40,106 nt of DNA from Clostridiales bacterium (GCA_021199255.1 JAJQIK010000037.1:1888-41993), one strand, 5' to 3'. Shown: positions 9,251-18,910, numbered from the stretch's first letter. Notes: generated by a model not told the origin, from the letters alone. Program-made: numbers and translations.

Positions 9251-10285
9251 CTAATATATAAACATCGCATCTCCAAAGCTGAAAAACCGATACCTCTCCC
9301 GGATTGCCTCTTCATAAGCGGACAACACCTGTTCTCTGCCCGCCAATGCGGAAACCAGCATCACCAGAGTAGATTCCGGCAGATGGAAATTCGTAATCAG
9401 GCAGTCTAATACCCGAAACCGATAGCCCGGATAGATAAAGATTTCCGTATTATCACAGCCCGCCTTTACTATCCCGTCCTCCCCGGCCGCGCTCTCCACA
9501 GTACGGCAGCTTGTGGTTCCCACGCAGATAACGCGGTTTCCTCCCGCCTTGGCGCGGTTGATCTTCTCCGCCGCTTCCTCCGTCACCTGATAATATTCGG
9601 AATGCATATGGTGCTCTAAAATATTGTCCGTCTTTACAGGACGAAAGGTTCCCAGCCCCACATGCAGCGTGACATAAGCGATATCAATTCCCTTGTCTGC
9701 TATTCTGTTTAACAATTCCCTAGTAAAATGCAGCCCCGCCGTAGGCGCCGCCGCAGAGCCGTCATATTTCGCATAGACTGTCTGGTACCGGTTTTTATCC
9801 TGCAGCTTATGCGTTATGTACGGCGGAAGAGGCATCTCTCCCAGCCGATCCAGCACTTCCTCGAAGATTCCTTCATAAGTAAACCGGATTAAACGGTTGC
9901 CCTCCTCTACTACCTCCAGCACTTCCGCTTTCAGGCTGCCGTCGCCGAAGCTGATTACGGCGCCCGGCCTGGCCTTTTTCCCCGGCTTTACCAGCGTCTC
10001 CCAGATATCCTTCTGTCTGCGCTTAAGCAGCAGCACCTCTATGGAAGCGCCGGTATCTTCTTTGATTCCCATAAGCCTTGCCGGCAGTACCCTGGTGTTA
10101 TTTAAGACCAGACAATCGCCCGGCCTTAAATAATCGATAATCTCTCTGAAAATATGGTGTTCGATCCTGCCGGAATTTTTATCAAGCGTCAGCAGTCTGG
10201 AACTGGAACGATCCTCCAGAGGGTTCTGGGCGATCAGTTCCTCCGGCAAATCAAAATAAAAATCTGATTTTTTTAATTCTGTCAT
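9251..10285 (-). CDS. queA: tRNA preQ1(34) S-adenosylmethionine ribosyltransferase-isomerase
   Basis: Adds the ribosyl part of SAM to preQ1 at tRNA position 34, giving epoxyqueuosine. Conserved stretches are [21 protein letters not shown] near the start, [23 protein letters not shown] and [16 protein letters not shown] near the end. Its 344 residues are full length. AGAAGG lies 8 nt before the ATG. It sits 42 nt after the aminopeptidase gene on the same strand, in the run led by pheS. No tgt or queuosine transport gene is in the window. Confidence 0.97.
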   Translation of the reverse strand: MTELKKSDFYFDLPEELIAQNPLEDRSSSRLLTLDKNSGRIEHHIFREIIDYLRPGDCLVLNNTRVLPARLMGIKEDTGASIEVLLLKRRQKDIWETLVKPGKKARPGAVISFGDGSLKAEVLEVVEEGNRLIRFTYEGIFEEVLDRLGEMPLPPYITHKLQDKNRYQTVYAKYDGSAAAPTAGLHFTRELLNRIADKGIDIAYVTLHVGLGTFRPVKTDNILEHHMHSEYYQVTEEAAEKINRAKAGGNRVICVGTTSCRTVESAAGEDGIVKAGCDNTEIFIYPGYRFRVLDCLITNFHLPESTLVMLVSALAGREQVLSAYEEAIRERYRFFSFGDAMFIY

Positions 10286-10327
10286 AAATCCAACCTTCTG
10301 CCCTTAACCAACGAACCTGCTCTTCCT

Positions 10328-11764
10328 CTATAAATCCGCGTGGTTTAAGAATGCGACATATCCCCGTTTTGTCTCATATACGTCGGCCTTACTGGTAGCT
10401 TCCCAGGGCGCGTGCATATTTAAGACCGCTACGCCGCTGTCGATAACGTTCATGCCATACAGGGCAAGGATATAAGCGATAGTGCCGCCGCCGCCCAAAT
10501 CCACCTTACCCAGCTCCGCGGTCTGGAAATTTACCTTTTCCTTCTCAAAGATTTCCCTGATATGCCCCAGATATTCCGCGTTGGCGTCATTAGAACCGGA
10601 CTTGCCGCGGGAACCGGTAAACTTATTAAATACCATGCCGCCGCCCAGATAAGCCACGTTTTTCTTGTCAAAGCTGGAGGCATAGGAGGGATCGAAAGCG
10701 CTGCTCACATCAGAGGAGAGCATACAGGAATGAGCCAGACATCTGCGCACATTCAGTTCGCTGTATTCCCCTGTCAGGTTCATCACCTCGGCCACCGCAT
10801 TTTCAAAGAACTTAGACTGCATACCGGTAGCGCCCACGCTGCCGATTTCCTCTTTATCCACAAGAATACAGCAAGCCGTCCTGTCAGTCTGCCCGATTTC
10901 CAGCATCGCCTTTAACGAGGAAAAAGCGCACACCCTGTCGTCCTGTCCGTAAGCCAGGATCATACTTCTGTCAAATCCCGCTTCTCTTGCCCGGCCCGCG
11001 GGAACCACCTCCAGCTCCGCAGAAATAAAGTCCTCTTCCTCGATATCATAGGTCTTTTGCAGGATATCCAAAATTCCTTTCTTCACAGCCTCTTTCTCGG
11101 ATTTGGTCTCTTCCCCGCCGTCTGTTTCACCGGTCTGATCAGCGGTTTTCTCAATCCTGATCGGCCTGTTGCCGATAATAAGGTCTAAGGCCTCTCCCTC
11201 AATGACCTTATTGGCTTTCTTTTCCATCTGCTCCTGTGCCAGATGAATCAGCAGGTCGGATATGAAAAATACCGGATCGTCTTCGCTTTCGCCAACATTG
11301 ATTTCTACCGTCGTGCCGTCTTTCTTCACCACCACGCCGTGGATGGCCAGCGGAATCGTTACCCACTGGTACTTCTTCACGCCGCCGTAATAATGGGTAT
11401 CCAGATAGGCAAATCCGCCGTCCTCATAAAGAGGATTCTGCTTGATATCCAGACGGGGGGAATCTAAATGCGCGCCTAAAATATTGATTCCTTCCGCCAT
11501 GCTTTTCCTGCCGATCTGGAACATAACGACAGACTTATTCATCCATACGGAATACACCTTATCCCCGGTCTTCAGCTTCTGATTCGCCTTAATTAACGTC
11601 TCCAGCTCCCGATACCCGGCGGCCTCAACGGTATTTACAATCTGATCGATACATTCCCGCTCGGTCTTACCATTATTGAGAAATTCCATATACTCTCCGG
11701 CAAAGGCGTCCGCTTCTTTCCACTGTTCCTCACTGTAAGTTTCCCATGTATTATGATGCTCCAT
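10328..11764 (-). CDS. M18-family zinc aminopeptidase
   Basis: A cytosolic dinuclear-zinc exopeptidase that removes N-terminal residues from peptides. Metal and catalytic motifs: GAHLDSPRLD (H99, D101), GQDDRVCAFSSLKAM with the bridging Asp, DKEEIGSVGATG with the Glu pair, and a C-terminal MHAPWEATSKADVYE with the last His. The frame opens further upstream (11827), but ATG 11764 (MEHHNTWETYS) has AAAAGGAGA 9 nt before it. That gives 478 residues and a 65-nt gap after pheT. Residues about 215-235 are an acidic/lysine-rich insert. M18 enzymes often prefer acidic or hydrophobic N-termini, and the substrate here cannot be told. Confidence 0.93.
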   Translation of the reverse strand: MEHHNTWETYSEEQWKEADAFAGEYMEFLNNGKTERECIDQIVNTVEAAGYRELETLIKANQKLKTGDKVYSVWMNKSVVMFQIGRKSMAEGINILGAHLDSPRLDIKQNPLYEDGGFAYLDTHYYGGVKKYQWVTIPLAIHGVVVKKDGTTVEINVGESEDDPVFFISDLLIHLAQEQMEKKANKVIEGEALDLIIGNRPIRIEKTADQTGETDGGEETKSEKEAVKKGILDILQKTYDIEEEDFISAELEVVPAGRAREAGFDRSMILAYGQDDRVCAFSSLKAMLEIGQTDRTACCILVDKEEIGSVGATGMQSKFFENAVAEVMNLTGEYSELNVRRCLAHSCMLSSDVSSAFDPSYASSFDKKNVAYLGGGMVFNKFTGSRGKSGSNDANAEYLGHIREIFEKEKVNFQTAELGKVDLGGGGTIAYILALYGMNVIDSGVAVLNMHAPWEATSKADVYETKRGYVAFLNHADL

Positions 11765-11829
11765 GTCTGCTAATCTCCTTTTCTTTTCTGATCCTGTGCC
11801 GTTCCGTTTCCCATACTCGCCGTCCAAGG

Positions 11830-14250
11830 TCAGCTTCTCAGTTCAATCCCCATGCTCTCCAGCCCATTTAGGATTTTCCTCATAGCGCCGGAAATATCCG
11901 CCTCTTCCAGCGTCCTGTCCTTGGCGCGGAAGGTAATGGAATATGCCACAGATTTATAGCCCTCCTGAATCTGGTCGCCCTCATAAATATCAAACAAATG
12001 ATAATCCTCTAAGATCTTGCCGCCGCGCTGGGTCAGTACCGCCTCTATCTGTCCCACCATAATCTCCTTGGGCACCACCATACTGATATCCCTGGACACG
12101 GCGGGATACTTGGCAATCCCCTCATACTTGCGGTCGAAGGTCGCGAAAGGTATGACGGCGGGCATATCCAATACCGCCACATAGGCCTTCGTCTTCATAT
12201 CATAGTGGTCGCACACCTCAGGATGCACTTCCCCCAGATAGCCCAGAAGCGCCCCTTCGTAAAGGATATTTGCCTGTCTGCCAGGATGCAGGAAGTTCTT
12301 ACCTGCGTCTGGATCATAGGTAACCTTTTTGCGCATACCGATGCTGTCAAAAAATTCTTCTACGACGCCCTTCATGGTAAAGAAATCACCCTCGCCGTAC
12401 ATTCCTAAGGTAAACTGCATTCTTTCCTCAGGAAGCTCTGTCAAAGGCAGCGCTTTCGGCAAATAAATATTCCCCAGCTCATAGAGCCGCACGTCCTTAT
12501 TTCTTCTGTTATAGTTGGTCGCAAGGCTTGTCAACATTCCGTTGAGGGAAATGGTTCTCATAATGGAGAAATCTTCTCCCAGCGGATTAGAAATCGTGAT
12601 TGCCTGACGCGCCGGATCCTCTGCATCCAACAGCAGCTTGTCAAAAACTCTCGGGCTCTCAAAGGAATAGCACATCCCCTGTGAGAAACCACAATACTCA
12701 GCGATATCTCTTGCTTTCTCCTCAATGCGCAGCTTAAAAGGCAGCTTGCCTGTGGTGGCCTCGCCGCTCGGCAGAGATGTGGGTATCTTATCATAGCCAT
12801 AGAAACGCGCCACTTCCTCCGCAATATCGCACTGACGCAGCAGATCCTGCCGGAAGGTCGGTATGGTGAGCGTGTTCTCCTTCTCATCATACTCCACTTC
12901 AATCATTTTGAAAATCTCAAGCATTTCTTCCCTGGATACCTTCGTACCCAACAGTTGATTATACTTCTCCGGCTCAAACGGAAGCACGGTTTTATCCTTC
13001 AGCCGGCCGTGTACATCCACCATGCCGCTCACTACTTCACCGCAGCCCAGCTCCTCTATCAGTTGGCACGCCCTGTTAATGGCCGCCTCGGCGTTGTAGG
13101 GGTCAAGACCCTTCTCAAATTTACCGGAAGCGTCTGTCCTGAGTCCTACGCGCTTCGCGGACTTGCGGATATTGGCGCCGTTAAACGTGGCCGCCTCAAA
13201 CAATACTGTTTTGACCTCATCGGTAATTTTGGAATTTTCACCACCCATAATACCGGCGATGCCGACTTCCTTTTGCGCGTCGCAAATCATCAGCACATCC
13301 TGATCCAGCTTTCTCTCCTGTCCGTCCAGCGTCTGGAACACATCGCCGTCTTTGGCGCGTCGTACAATGATCTTGTGCCCCGCAATGGTATCCAGGTCAT
13401 AGGCGTGCATAGGCTGGCCGTACTCTTCCATCACGTAATTAGTGATATCCACCAGATTATTGATAGGACGGATCCCGCTGGCCGCCAATCTTCTCTGCAT
13501 CCATTCGGGAGACGGACCGATCTTGATATTCGTACATACTCTTGCGCAGTATCTGGGACACAGCTCCTGATCCTGCACTTCCACGGAAATATAATCTTCT
13601 ACCTTTTCCTTGTTTTCCCTGACGGTAACCTGTGGCAGTACAAAGGGCCTGCGGAAGGTAGCCGCCGCTTCTCTGGCAATACCGATCACACTATAACAGT
13701 CTACACGGTTTGAGGTCACTTCATACTCAAATACCGTATCCCGCAGCCCCAACGCTTCCACAGCGTCGGAACCCACTTCTACCTCCTTTTGGAAAACATA
13801 AATTCCAAATTCCGGCGCTTCCGGGTACATATCCCTGTTGGAACCAAGCTCTTCAATGGAACACATCATGCCGTTGGACGGCACGCCGCGCAGCTTACCG
13901 GCTTTGATTTTAATTCCTTCCTCCGGCATGGGGCCGCCGTCATGGCCGCCTGCCACCTTACCGCCGTCCAGTACCACCGGCACCTTGTCGCCCTCTTTCA
14001 CATTGGGCGCGCCCGTTACGATCTGAATCACTTCCGAACCGATATTGACCTGGCATACAATCAATTTATCCGCATCCGGATGCTTCTCGATTTTTTCAAT
14101 ACGCCCCACCACAATTTTTTCCAGATTCTTATCCAGCCTGCTATAACCCTCTACCTTCGTACCGGACAGGGTCATGGCGTCCATATATTCCTGATCCGTG
14201 CACTCTAAGTCCGGCACATATGCTTTAATCCACGATAATGCTGTATTCAT
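11830..14250 (-). CDS. pheT: Phenylalanine--tRNA ligase beta subunit
   Basis: The beta chain of the alpha2-beta2 enzyme charging tRNA-Phe. Domain order is standard: N-terminal tRNA-binding OB fold (about 40-155), B3/B4 editing domain, B5 domain, a catalytic-like core, and a C-terminal FDX-ACB anticodon domain from about residue 712. The 806 residues are full length. ATG 14250 (MNTALSWIKAYVP) is chosen. An in-frame ATG four codons earlier is part of the ribosome site itself (ATGGAGGAAGACATG). The upstream 21 nt nearly duplicate those before pheS. It follows pheS by 65 nt and shares its T-box. Confidence 0.97.
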   Translation of the reverse strand: MNTALSWIKAYVPDLECTDQEYMDAMTLSGTKVEGYSRLDKNLEKIVVGRIEKIEKHPDADKLIVCQVNIGSEVIQIVTGAPNVKEGDKVPVVLDGGKVAGGHDGGPMPEEGIKIKAGKLRGVPSNGMMCSIEELGSNRDMYPEAPEFGIYVFQKEVEVGSDAVEALGLRDTVFEYEVTSNRVDCYSVIGIAREAAATFRRPFVLPQVTVRENKEKVEDYISVEVQDQELCPRYCARVCTNIKIGPSPEWMQRRLAASGIRPINNLVDITNYVMEEYGQPMHAYDLDTIAGHKIIVRRAKDGDVFQTLDGQERKLDQDVLMICDAQKEVGIAGIMGGENSKITDEVKTVLFEAATFNGANIRKSAKRVGLRTDASGKFEKGLDPYNAEAAINRACQLIEELGCGEVVSGMVDVHGRLKDKTVLPFEPEKYNQLLGTKVSREEMLEIFKMIEVEYDEKENTLTIPTFRQDLLRQCDIAEEVARFYGYDKIPTSLPSGEATTGKLPFKLRIEEKARDIAEYCGFSQGMCYSFESPRVFDKLLLDAEDPARQAITISNPLGEDFSIMRTISLNGMLTSLATNYNRRNKDVRLYELGNIYLPKALPLTELPEERMQFTLGMYGEGDFFTMKGVVEEFFDSIGMRKKVTYDPDAGKNFLHPGRQANILYEGALLGYLGEVHPEVCDHYDMKTKAYVAVLDMPAVIPFATFDRKYEGIAKYPAVSRDISMVVPKEIMVGQIEAVLTQRGGKILEDYHLFDIYEGDQIQEGYKSVAYSITFRAKDRTLEEADISGAMRKILNGLESMGIELRS

Positions 14251-14315
14251 GTCTTCCTCCATTCCAAAGCGTTTACGCTGGGGATTCCCTCCCTGTTCTT
14301 TCTATCGCTATCGTC

Positions 14316-15335
14316 TTAAAATTGTTTCAAAAATCTGATATCATTCTCATAAAGCAGTCTCATATCGTCAATTTCATATTTGAGAAGCGCGATACGCTCA
14401 AGCCCCACGCCAAACGCAAAGCCTGTATACTGCTCTGGATCAATGCCGCTCATCTCCAGCACATGGGGATGTACCATGCCGCAGCCCAGAATCTCAATCC
14501 ACCCCTCGCCCTTACAGAAACGGCAGCCTTTACCGCCGCATTTAAAGCAGGTGACGTCCATCTCCGCGCTGGGTTCCGTAAAAGGAAAATGATGGGGTCT
14601 GAATTTCACTCTGGTATCTTCCCCAAACAATTCCCTGGCAAACTCTGCCAACGTCCCTTTTAAATCCGCAAAGGTAATATTTCGGTCAATCACAAGCCCT
14701 TCGATCTGATGGAAGGACGGGGAATGGGTCGCGTCCACTTCATCAGAACGGAAAACGCGCCCCGGCGCAATCATACGAATCGGCAGCTTTCCCTTCTCCA
14801 TCTCATGCACCTGCGTAGAAGAGGTCTGCGTTCTAAGCAGAATATCCCCGGTAATATAAAAGGTGTCCTGTTCGTCCTTAGCGGGATGATCCGCCGGAAT
14901 ATTTAAAGCCTCGAAATTATAATAATCCTTCTCTACCTCCGGGCCTTCCACTACCTCATACCCCATGCCGATAAAGATCTTTTCCACTTCCTCTAAGGCA
15001 ATGGTATTGGGGTGACGGTGTCCCACGTTATTCTTTTTGGCAGGCAGGGTAACGTCAATAACCTCTGTTTTCATTTTCGCGTCCCGAAGAGCCTTTTCCA
15101 TCTTCTGAACGGATTCTTCCAATACTTTTTCAATCTCTTCCCTGGTCTCATTCACAAGCTGTCCCACCTTCGGCCGATCCTCCGGCGCAACATCCTTCAT
15201 GCTCTTTAGCACAGCCGTCAATTCACCCTTTTTGCCCAGATAAGTAACCTTCACCTCATTCAATTTCTCCAGCGCGTCGCTCTCTGCGATCTGACGCAGC
15301 GCCTCTGCTTTGATCTGCTCCAATTTTTCTTTCAT
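14316..15335 (-). CDS. pheS: Phenylalanine--tRNA ligase alpha subunit
   Basis: The catalytic alpha chain that activates Phe and aminoacylates tRNA-Phe. It has an N-terminal coiled coil (about 1-85) that contacts tRNA, class II motif 2 (FRSDEVDATHSPSFHQIEGL) and motif 3 (GFAFGVGLERIALLKY). The cysteine motif CFKCGGKGCRFCKGEGW is the usual insertion. 339 residues from ATG 15335, with GGAGG 5 nt upstream. In-frame ATGs at 15347 and 15389 lie inside or before the ribosome site and are rejected. Expression is controlled by the T-box leader immediately upstream. Confidence 0.97.
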   Translation of the reverse strand: MKEKLEQIKAEALRQIAESDALEKLNEVKVTYLGKKGELTAVLKSMKDVAPEDRPKVGQLVNETREEIEKVLEESVQKMEKALRDAKMKTEVIDVTLPAKKNNVGHRHPNTIALEEVEKIFIGMGYEVVEGPEVEKDYYNFEALNIPADHPAKDEQDTFYITGDILLRTQTSSTQVHEMEKGKLPIRMIAPGRVFRSDEVDATHSPSFHQIEGLVIDRNITFADLKGTLAEFARELFGEDTRVKFRPHHFPFTEPSAEMDVTCFKCGGKGCRFCKGEGWIEILGCGMVHPHVLEMSGIDPEQYTGFAFGVGLERIALLKYEIDDMRLLYENDIRFLKQF

Positions 15336-15387
15336 TTTTTCCTCCATTCCAAAGCGTTTTCCCTTAAGTCTGCCGGCAAACTCACGC

Positions 15388-15418
15388 AAAAAATCCCATG
15401 TGCGCTAAACACATGGGA
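15388..15418 (-). terminator. Regulated terminator of the T-box leader
   Basis: TCCCATGTG with CACATGGGA (15394-15402 and 15410-15418), followed on the minus strand by TTTTTT. It is mutually exclusive with the antiterminator that uses the T-box sequence. Confidence 0.9.
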
Positions 15419-15710
15419 CGAATCATTCTATCCGCGGTACCACCCAAATTTCTGTCGATTTTGTCAGCCGTACCCGGCGCGACAACCAGCAACAGACGCT
15501 TCCTTTGACGTAACGTGCCAAACGTCCCGAAGTACTGGAATATCCATGCGCTGCCTATGATCCGCATCAATATCCGTTCCTTCCGGCGGCTCCGGTGGGA
15601 AATTCGAAAAATCATCTGAACCGAAGGGAATTTACAGCCGGTGATTCCCTCTCTCTGTCGGAAAATAATCTCCTACTCAGCACCTTCCCAGCCTTTCTCT
15701 CATAAACCTA
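15388..15710 (-). promoter_or_regulatory. T-box leader (tRNA-Phe responsive) upstream of pheS
   Basis: On the minus strand the leader opens with a Stem I-like region (AGTAGGAG motif near 15672) and a hairpin of GGGAAT with ATTCCC. It contains the canonical T-box GGGTGGTACCGCGG (complement of 15432-15445) and ends in the terminator at 15388-15418. Uncharged tRNA binding the T-box by its acceptor end should favour the antiterminator. A TTC (Phe) triplet followed by A, at 15618-15620 on the complement, is the likely specifier, consistent with pheS downstream. The specifier assignment is inference; the T-box and terminator are directly visible. A 77-codon open frame inside it is chance. Confidence 0.93.
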
Positions 15711-15716
15711 TCTGTC

Positions 15717-15745
15717 ATTTTAGTGATTTTTCCCGGACTTGTCAA
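15717..15745 (-). promoter_or_regulatory. Sigma-A promoter of the pheS T-box transcript
   Basis: Minus-strand TTGACA (15740-15745), 17-bp spacer, TAAAAT (15717-15722). The -10 box overlaps the TAA of the upstream yihY-like gene, and the -35 is inside that gene. It predicts a start near 15710, just before T-box Stem I. Confidence 0.75.
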
Positions 15746-16577
15746 GCCATCCGAACAAGAATTTATATACCGGCCCGAAATATCTGTTGATATGCGCGCC
15801 AATCAGCAGGATATACATCAGGAGGTAATACCAGAGCATCATAATAACCACCGTGGTTAAACTGCCGTAGGCACCAAAGCCACTGAAATGATCCACATAG
15901 ATGGAAAAGGCGTAGGAAGCCCCGCTCCATATGATCGCGGAAAACGCCGCGCCGGGAAGCTGTGACCGGAACCGCAGCTTATGGCTGGGAATATATGCAT
16001 AAATCAAGCCGAAGGACAGCATCAGCACCGCCCAGGAAAATAAAAACCTGAAATGCATCAGAAGCTGTACCAGAAGATGTAACGGCGGTATGTCAGTCAA
16101 CAGAATATCTACAATCACGTTGCCAAACACCATGACAAACAGCGCAAGCACCATGGCGATCAGCATAATCACCGTATAAATACAGGCAATACAGCGCAGA
16201 AAAAAATAATTACGTCTCTCCTCGAAGTCATACACCGCATTGAGCCCGCGAATCATGGCAAGCATCGCCTTCGCGGCGGACCAGACAGCGACGATGGCAA
16301 ATACCGTAATCGTACCCGCCGACCTTTCATAGACGTCGGAAACCACGCCCACCACCATACTGTCCATCACGTCGGGCGTAAAACGGGTAAGGGCGCTGAT
16401 CAGATTGTTTTCCGTCAGCGTCGTATAAGGCAGGACGGCGCATAGAGCCATCAGGAGCGGGAACATGGACAAAAACAGAAAAAATGCCATGCTGGCTGCG
16501 TAAGAGCTGATGTTTTTCTTGGACATCTGCCAACCAAAATCTCTGGCTATATAATACAATCGATAAATATTTCTCAT
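15720..16577 (-). CDS. YihY/UPF0761 family membrane protein
   Basis: A 285-residue integral membrane protein with about six helices. Family marks are YAASMAFFLFLSMFPLLMAL in the first helix, the RGLNAVYDFEERRNYFF segment, LPGAAFSAIIWSGASYAFSIYV and GAYGSLTTVVIMMLWYYLLMYILLIGAHIN. This family was once called ribonuclease BN, but that activity belongs to another protein, and its real function is unsettled. The start overlaps the stop of the SpoIID-like gene as ATGA (16574-16577), with AGGTGG just upstream, so the two are translationally coupled. Translation from 16622 would lack a ribosome site. The 3' end carries the promoter for pheS. Confidence 0.92.
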   Translation of the reverse strand: MRNIYRLYYIARDFGWQMSKKNISSYAASMAFFLFLSMFPLLMALCAVLPYTTLTENNLISALTRFTPDVMDSMVVGVVSDVYERSAGTITVFAIVAVWSAAKAMLAMIRGLNAVYDFEERRNYFFLRCIACIYTVIMLIAMVLALFVMVFGNVIVDILLTDIPPLHLLVQLLMHFRFLFSWAVLMLSFGLIYAYIPSHKLRFRSQLPGAAFSAIIWSGASYAFSIYVDHFSGFGAYGSLTTVVIMMLWYYLLMYILLIGAHINRYFGPVYKFLFGWLDKSGKNH

Positions 16578-18823
16578 AATCCACCTGTTGATCCAATTGT
16601 TTCTATCTGGCTTAACGCGCACCCCTGGAAAAAAATCCCCAGAATCTGTTCGTAGGAAACGCCCTTTTGGGCAAGCGCCCTGGCTCCGTTCTGGGACATT
16701 CCCACGCCATGCCCATAGCCGCCGCCAATTAACGTATATCCTAACACATTCTCATCACTTTTTCCAGCTTCTATTACAAAAAAGCCGCTGGGAAGAAGCG
16801 ATTGGGGGATTACGGCGGTTCCGTCCTGCCGCACCGCTTCACTTTCCCTGTCGCAGAGGACATAGCGGATATTATATTCCGCAATAATTTTATAGGTTCC
16901 TTCCTCCGCGGTAATCAAAAGCTCCTCCGCCACGCCTCCGGCTCCTCTGCTGGCAACCGCAATTTCCTGAATCGCCCCCAGCCGCTCCACCGGCTGGGAA
17001 GCGTAATTTCCCGCCTGTGTCCTGGTCAGCACAGATTCCGGCGCAGCCTGATATCTCTCCTGTATCCGTTTCAGCATCGCGGCCTGATCGATTTCCTCCA
17101 CCCGATAAGTCCAGCGGTACCAAGGCTCGGCCTGTTCCAAATCCTCTTCCCACACGGTAGAAATAAACTGGCGGAACGTCTCCTCCTCCCGCAATGCTTC
17201 TACGTCCTCCCAAGCCCCGTCCGCGGAGGCCTGCCCCAGCAGGCTTTCATTCAGCCTCACCGCCTGTATGTAGGAGATATCCCCGTCTCCTCCCGACGTC
17301 CAGACCTGCGCGTCTGTCCCCACGCCGCAGGAGGTGGAATAATAATAGTTGGCTGCCGGTTCCCCCTGGCAGGTCAGCAAAACGCCGTCCGTCTCCCTGA
17401 CCGCCTGTGTGGTTGCCACATTCTCCGCGCAGTTATGATACACCTGATAAGCCGTAGTATCGTCCACATGCGCTCCCAGCTCCGGTATCCCCGCGTGCAG
17501 AATATAGCGGTAGCCATAGGTTCTGGCACAGACGGCCTGAGCCTGTAGGGCTTCCGCAGGGTAGGAAGCGGGCATTTCGCTGGGCACTACTCCATAAAGA
17601 TATTCTTCCAGCGGCAATTCATTGATCACCACCATTCCCGAACCGGTTCGATAACACTCTATGCTTCCCCGATAAGCATTGTCCTCTTTGGGGGCGTCGG
17701 AAAGATAAACCTGCACCTTGTCAGTCAGATACGCGCTTTGATACACTCTGCGCTCCCCAATTTCCAGATCCTTTTCTTTAATCCGTATGGTTTCCCCATC
17801 TACCGACAGTTCCACCTCCTGATGATAATTGCTGTTCTCGGCGGTATTTTTGAGCAGCACGCGAATGACGTCTGCCGCTTCGTCCCTGGAGACCAGACAG
17901 GCGCAGACCGTGTCCTTCGCGATCACAAAATCCGTGTCCGCATAGCCAATCTTTAAATCGTTTTTCGTCAAGGTTTCCAAGCTTCCGTACAGCTTATAAA
18001 TTTCCATATTGTCCGCAATCTTATATACGCCGCAGCCCTCTATTTCCAGCTCTCCTTCTCCTGCCCTGAGGAGTTTTCCATGGACTTTATTACTTTTTTC
18101 CTTTACTTTCACAATTTGACCGTCATAAAAGGTCAGATCCACAATATTTTCGCGCTCAGGGAGCTGCCGCTCCCCTACCTTAGAGGATAAGGCCGCCGTA
18201 AAACAGGCCTGCCGGTAAAAACATTCCAGTACGCCGTCTGTGGATTCCATAACCCATACATTGCCCAGATAGTGTTCCTCCGGCAGCACCTCGATAATCG
18301 TCAAAAGCTTATTGCCCTGCACATATACCTTCAGCTCCTGAAATTCATTTTCCTCAAAGGAAGCCGAGCAATACTGCCAGGCTCCCTGCATGGAGCCGTT
18401 TTCCGTATAAGCCTCCCTGGTGTCGGTATTGATCTGCAACACAAAAACCGTCGTCTCCCATATGGAAGAGTCCTCGTCCAAATAAGCCAGCATCAGGCGG
18501 TATGCCGCATACCAGTCGGACTTTAACATTTCATGGTCTTTCCCATAGGAATCGGCGTAATCCGGCATGGCAAAGGAAGCGCCCTGCAACTGACCGTAAA
18601 GGGCTATGTACTGCGCATAGGTTAAATTTGCGCTGCTGTCGGCATCTGCCAGGCAGTCTACTCCCAACGCCTCCATTAAGATCCGCACATCTCCCACAGA
18701 GATCTTCTCCCCCTCCGGCGTTTCCAGCTCCGCCTGCTTCCTTCCAAGCCATACGCAGAGCAGAAATAACAGGCCGAAAAAGATCAGGGATAATTTCAGT
18801 AATAATTTCGAAGGATATTGCAT
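16574..18823 (-). CDS. Large SpoIID/LytB-domain protein
   Basis: A 749-residue protein. Residues 5-26 form one membrane anchor, so the rest is probably outside the membrane. A long N-terminal half with beta-rich repeats (about 70-370) shows no motif I recognise. The SpoIID domain follows, with ELPLEEYLYGVVPSEMPASYP (the likely catalytic Glu of a peptidoglycan lytic transglycosylase, near 416), AQAVCARTYGYRY, YYYSTSCG and, near the C-terminus, GGGYGHGVGMSQNGARALAQKG. SpoIID in Bacillus is about 340 residues and acts during engulfment; this protein is twice that, so equivalence is not certain. The start at 18823 has AGAGG 8 nt upstream; the longer frame to 19000 runs into a structured RNA and is rejected. 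A sigma-E-like promoter precedes it. Confidence 0.85.
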   Translation of the reverse strand: MQYPSKLLLKLSLIFFGLLFLLCVWLGRKQAELETPEGEKISVGDVRILMEALGVDCLADADSSANLTYAQYIALYGQLQGASFAMPDYADSYGKDHEMLKSDWYAAYRLMLAYLDEDSSIWETTVFVLQINTDTREAYTENGSMQGAWQYCSASFEENEFQELKVYVQGNKLLTIIEVLPEEHYLGNVWVMESTDGVLECFYRQACFTAALSSKVGERQLPERENIVDLTFYDGQIVKVKEKSNKVHGKLLRAGEGELEIEGCGVYKIADNMEIYKLYGSLETLTKNDLKIGYADTDFVIAKDTVCACLVSRDEAADVIRVLLKNTAENSNYHQEVELSVDGETIRIKEKDLEIGERRVYQSAYLTDKVQVYLSDAPKEDNAYRGSIECYRTGSGMVVINELPLEEYLYGVVPSEMPASYPAEALQAQAVCARTYGYRYILHAGIPELGAHVDDTTAYQVYHNCAENVATTQAVRETDGVLLTCQGEPAANYYYSTSCGVGTDAQVWTSGGDGDISYIQAVRLNESLLGQASADGAWEDVEALREEETFRQFISTVWEEDLEQAEPWYRWTYRVEEIDQAAMLKRIQERYQAAPESVLTRTQAGNYASQPVERLGAIQEIAVASRGAGGVAEELLITAEEGTYKIIAEYNIRYVLCDRESEAVRQDGTAVIPQSLLPSGFFVIEAGKSDENVLGYTLIGGGYGHGVGMSQNGARALAQKGVSYEQILGIFFQGCALSQIETIGSTGGL

Positions 18824-18851
18824 GGATATGCCTCTGCTGTTCGTTTCTTCT

Positions 18852-18880
18852 ATTTGTATGCACGGTAAAAAGAAAATATT
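18852..18880 (-). promoter_or_regulatory. Possible sporulation sigma-E promoter for the SpoIID-like gene
   Basis: Minus strand: AATATT (18875-18880), 14-bp spacer, CATACAAAT (18852-18860). The Bacillus sigma-E consensus is ATATT, 13-15 bp, CATACAnT, so this matches all but one consensus base. It begins right after the 6S RNA terminator and 29 nt before the start codon. Confidence 0.4.
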
Positions 18881-18910
18881 AAAAAAGCAGCCGCATAACA
18901 CGACTGCTTT
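18881..18910 (-). terminator. Terminator of the 6S-like RNA
   Basis: AAAGCAGTCG with CGGCTGCTTT on the minus strand (one G-T pair), followed by six T. It separates the RNA from the SpoIID-like gene. Confidence 0.8.

Noticed and set aside
12955-13713. 252-codon plus-strand frame opposite pheT
   Set aside because: Lies wholly opposite conserved pheT sequence; composition is that of a reverse-strand shadow.
15382-15615. 77-codon open frame on the minus strand upstream of pheS
   Set aside because: It runs through the T-box and its terminator. The RNA signals explain this sequence; no ribosome site or protein family supports the frame.
16802-17548. 248-codon plus-strand frame opposite the SpoIID-like gene
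   Set aside because: Opposite the conserved SpoIID domain; low-complexity Arg/Pro/His content is typical of antisense frames.
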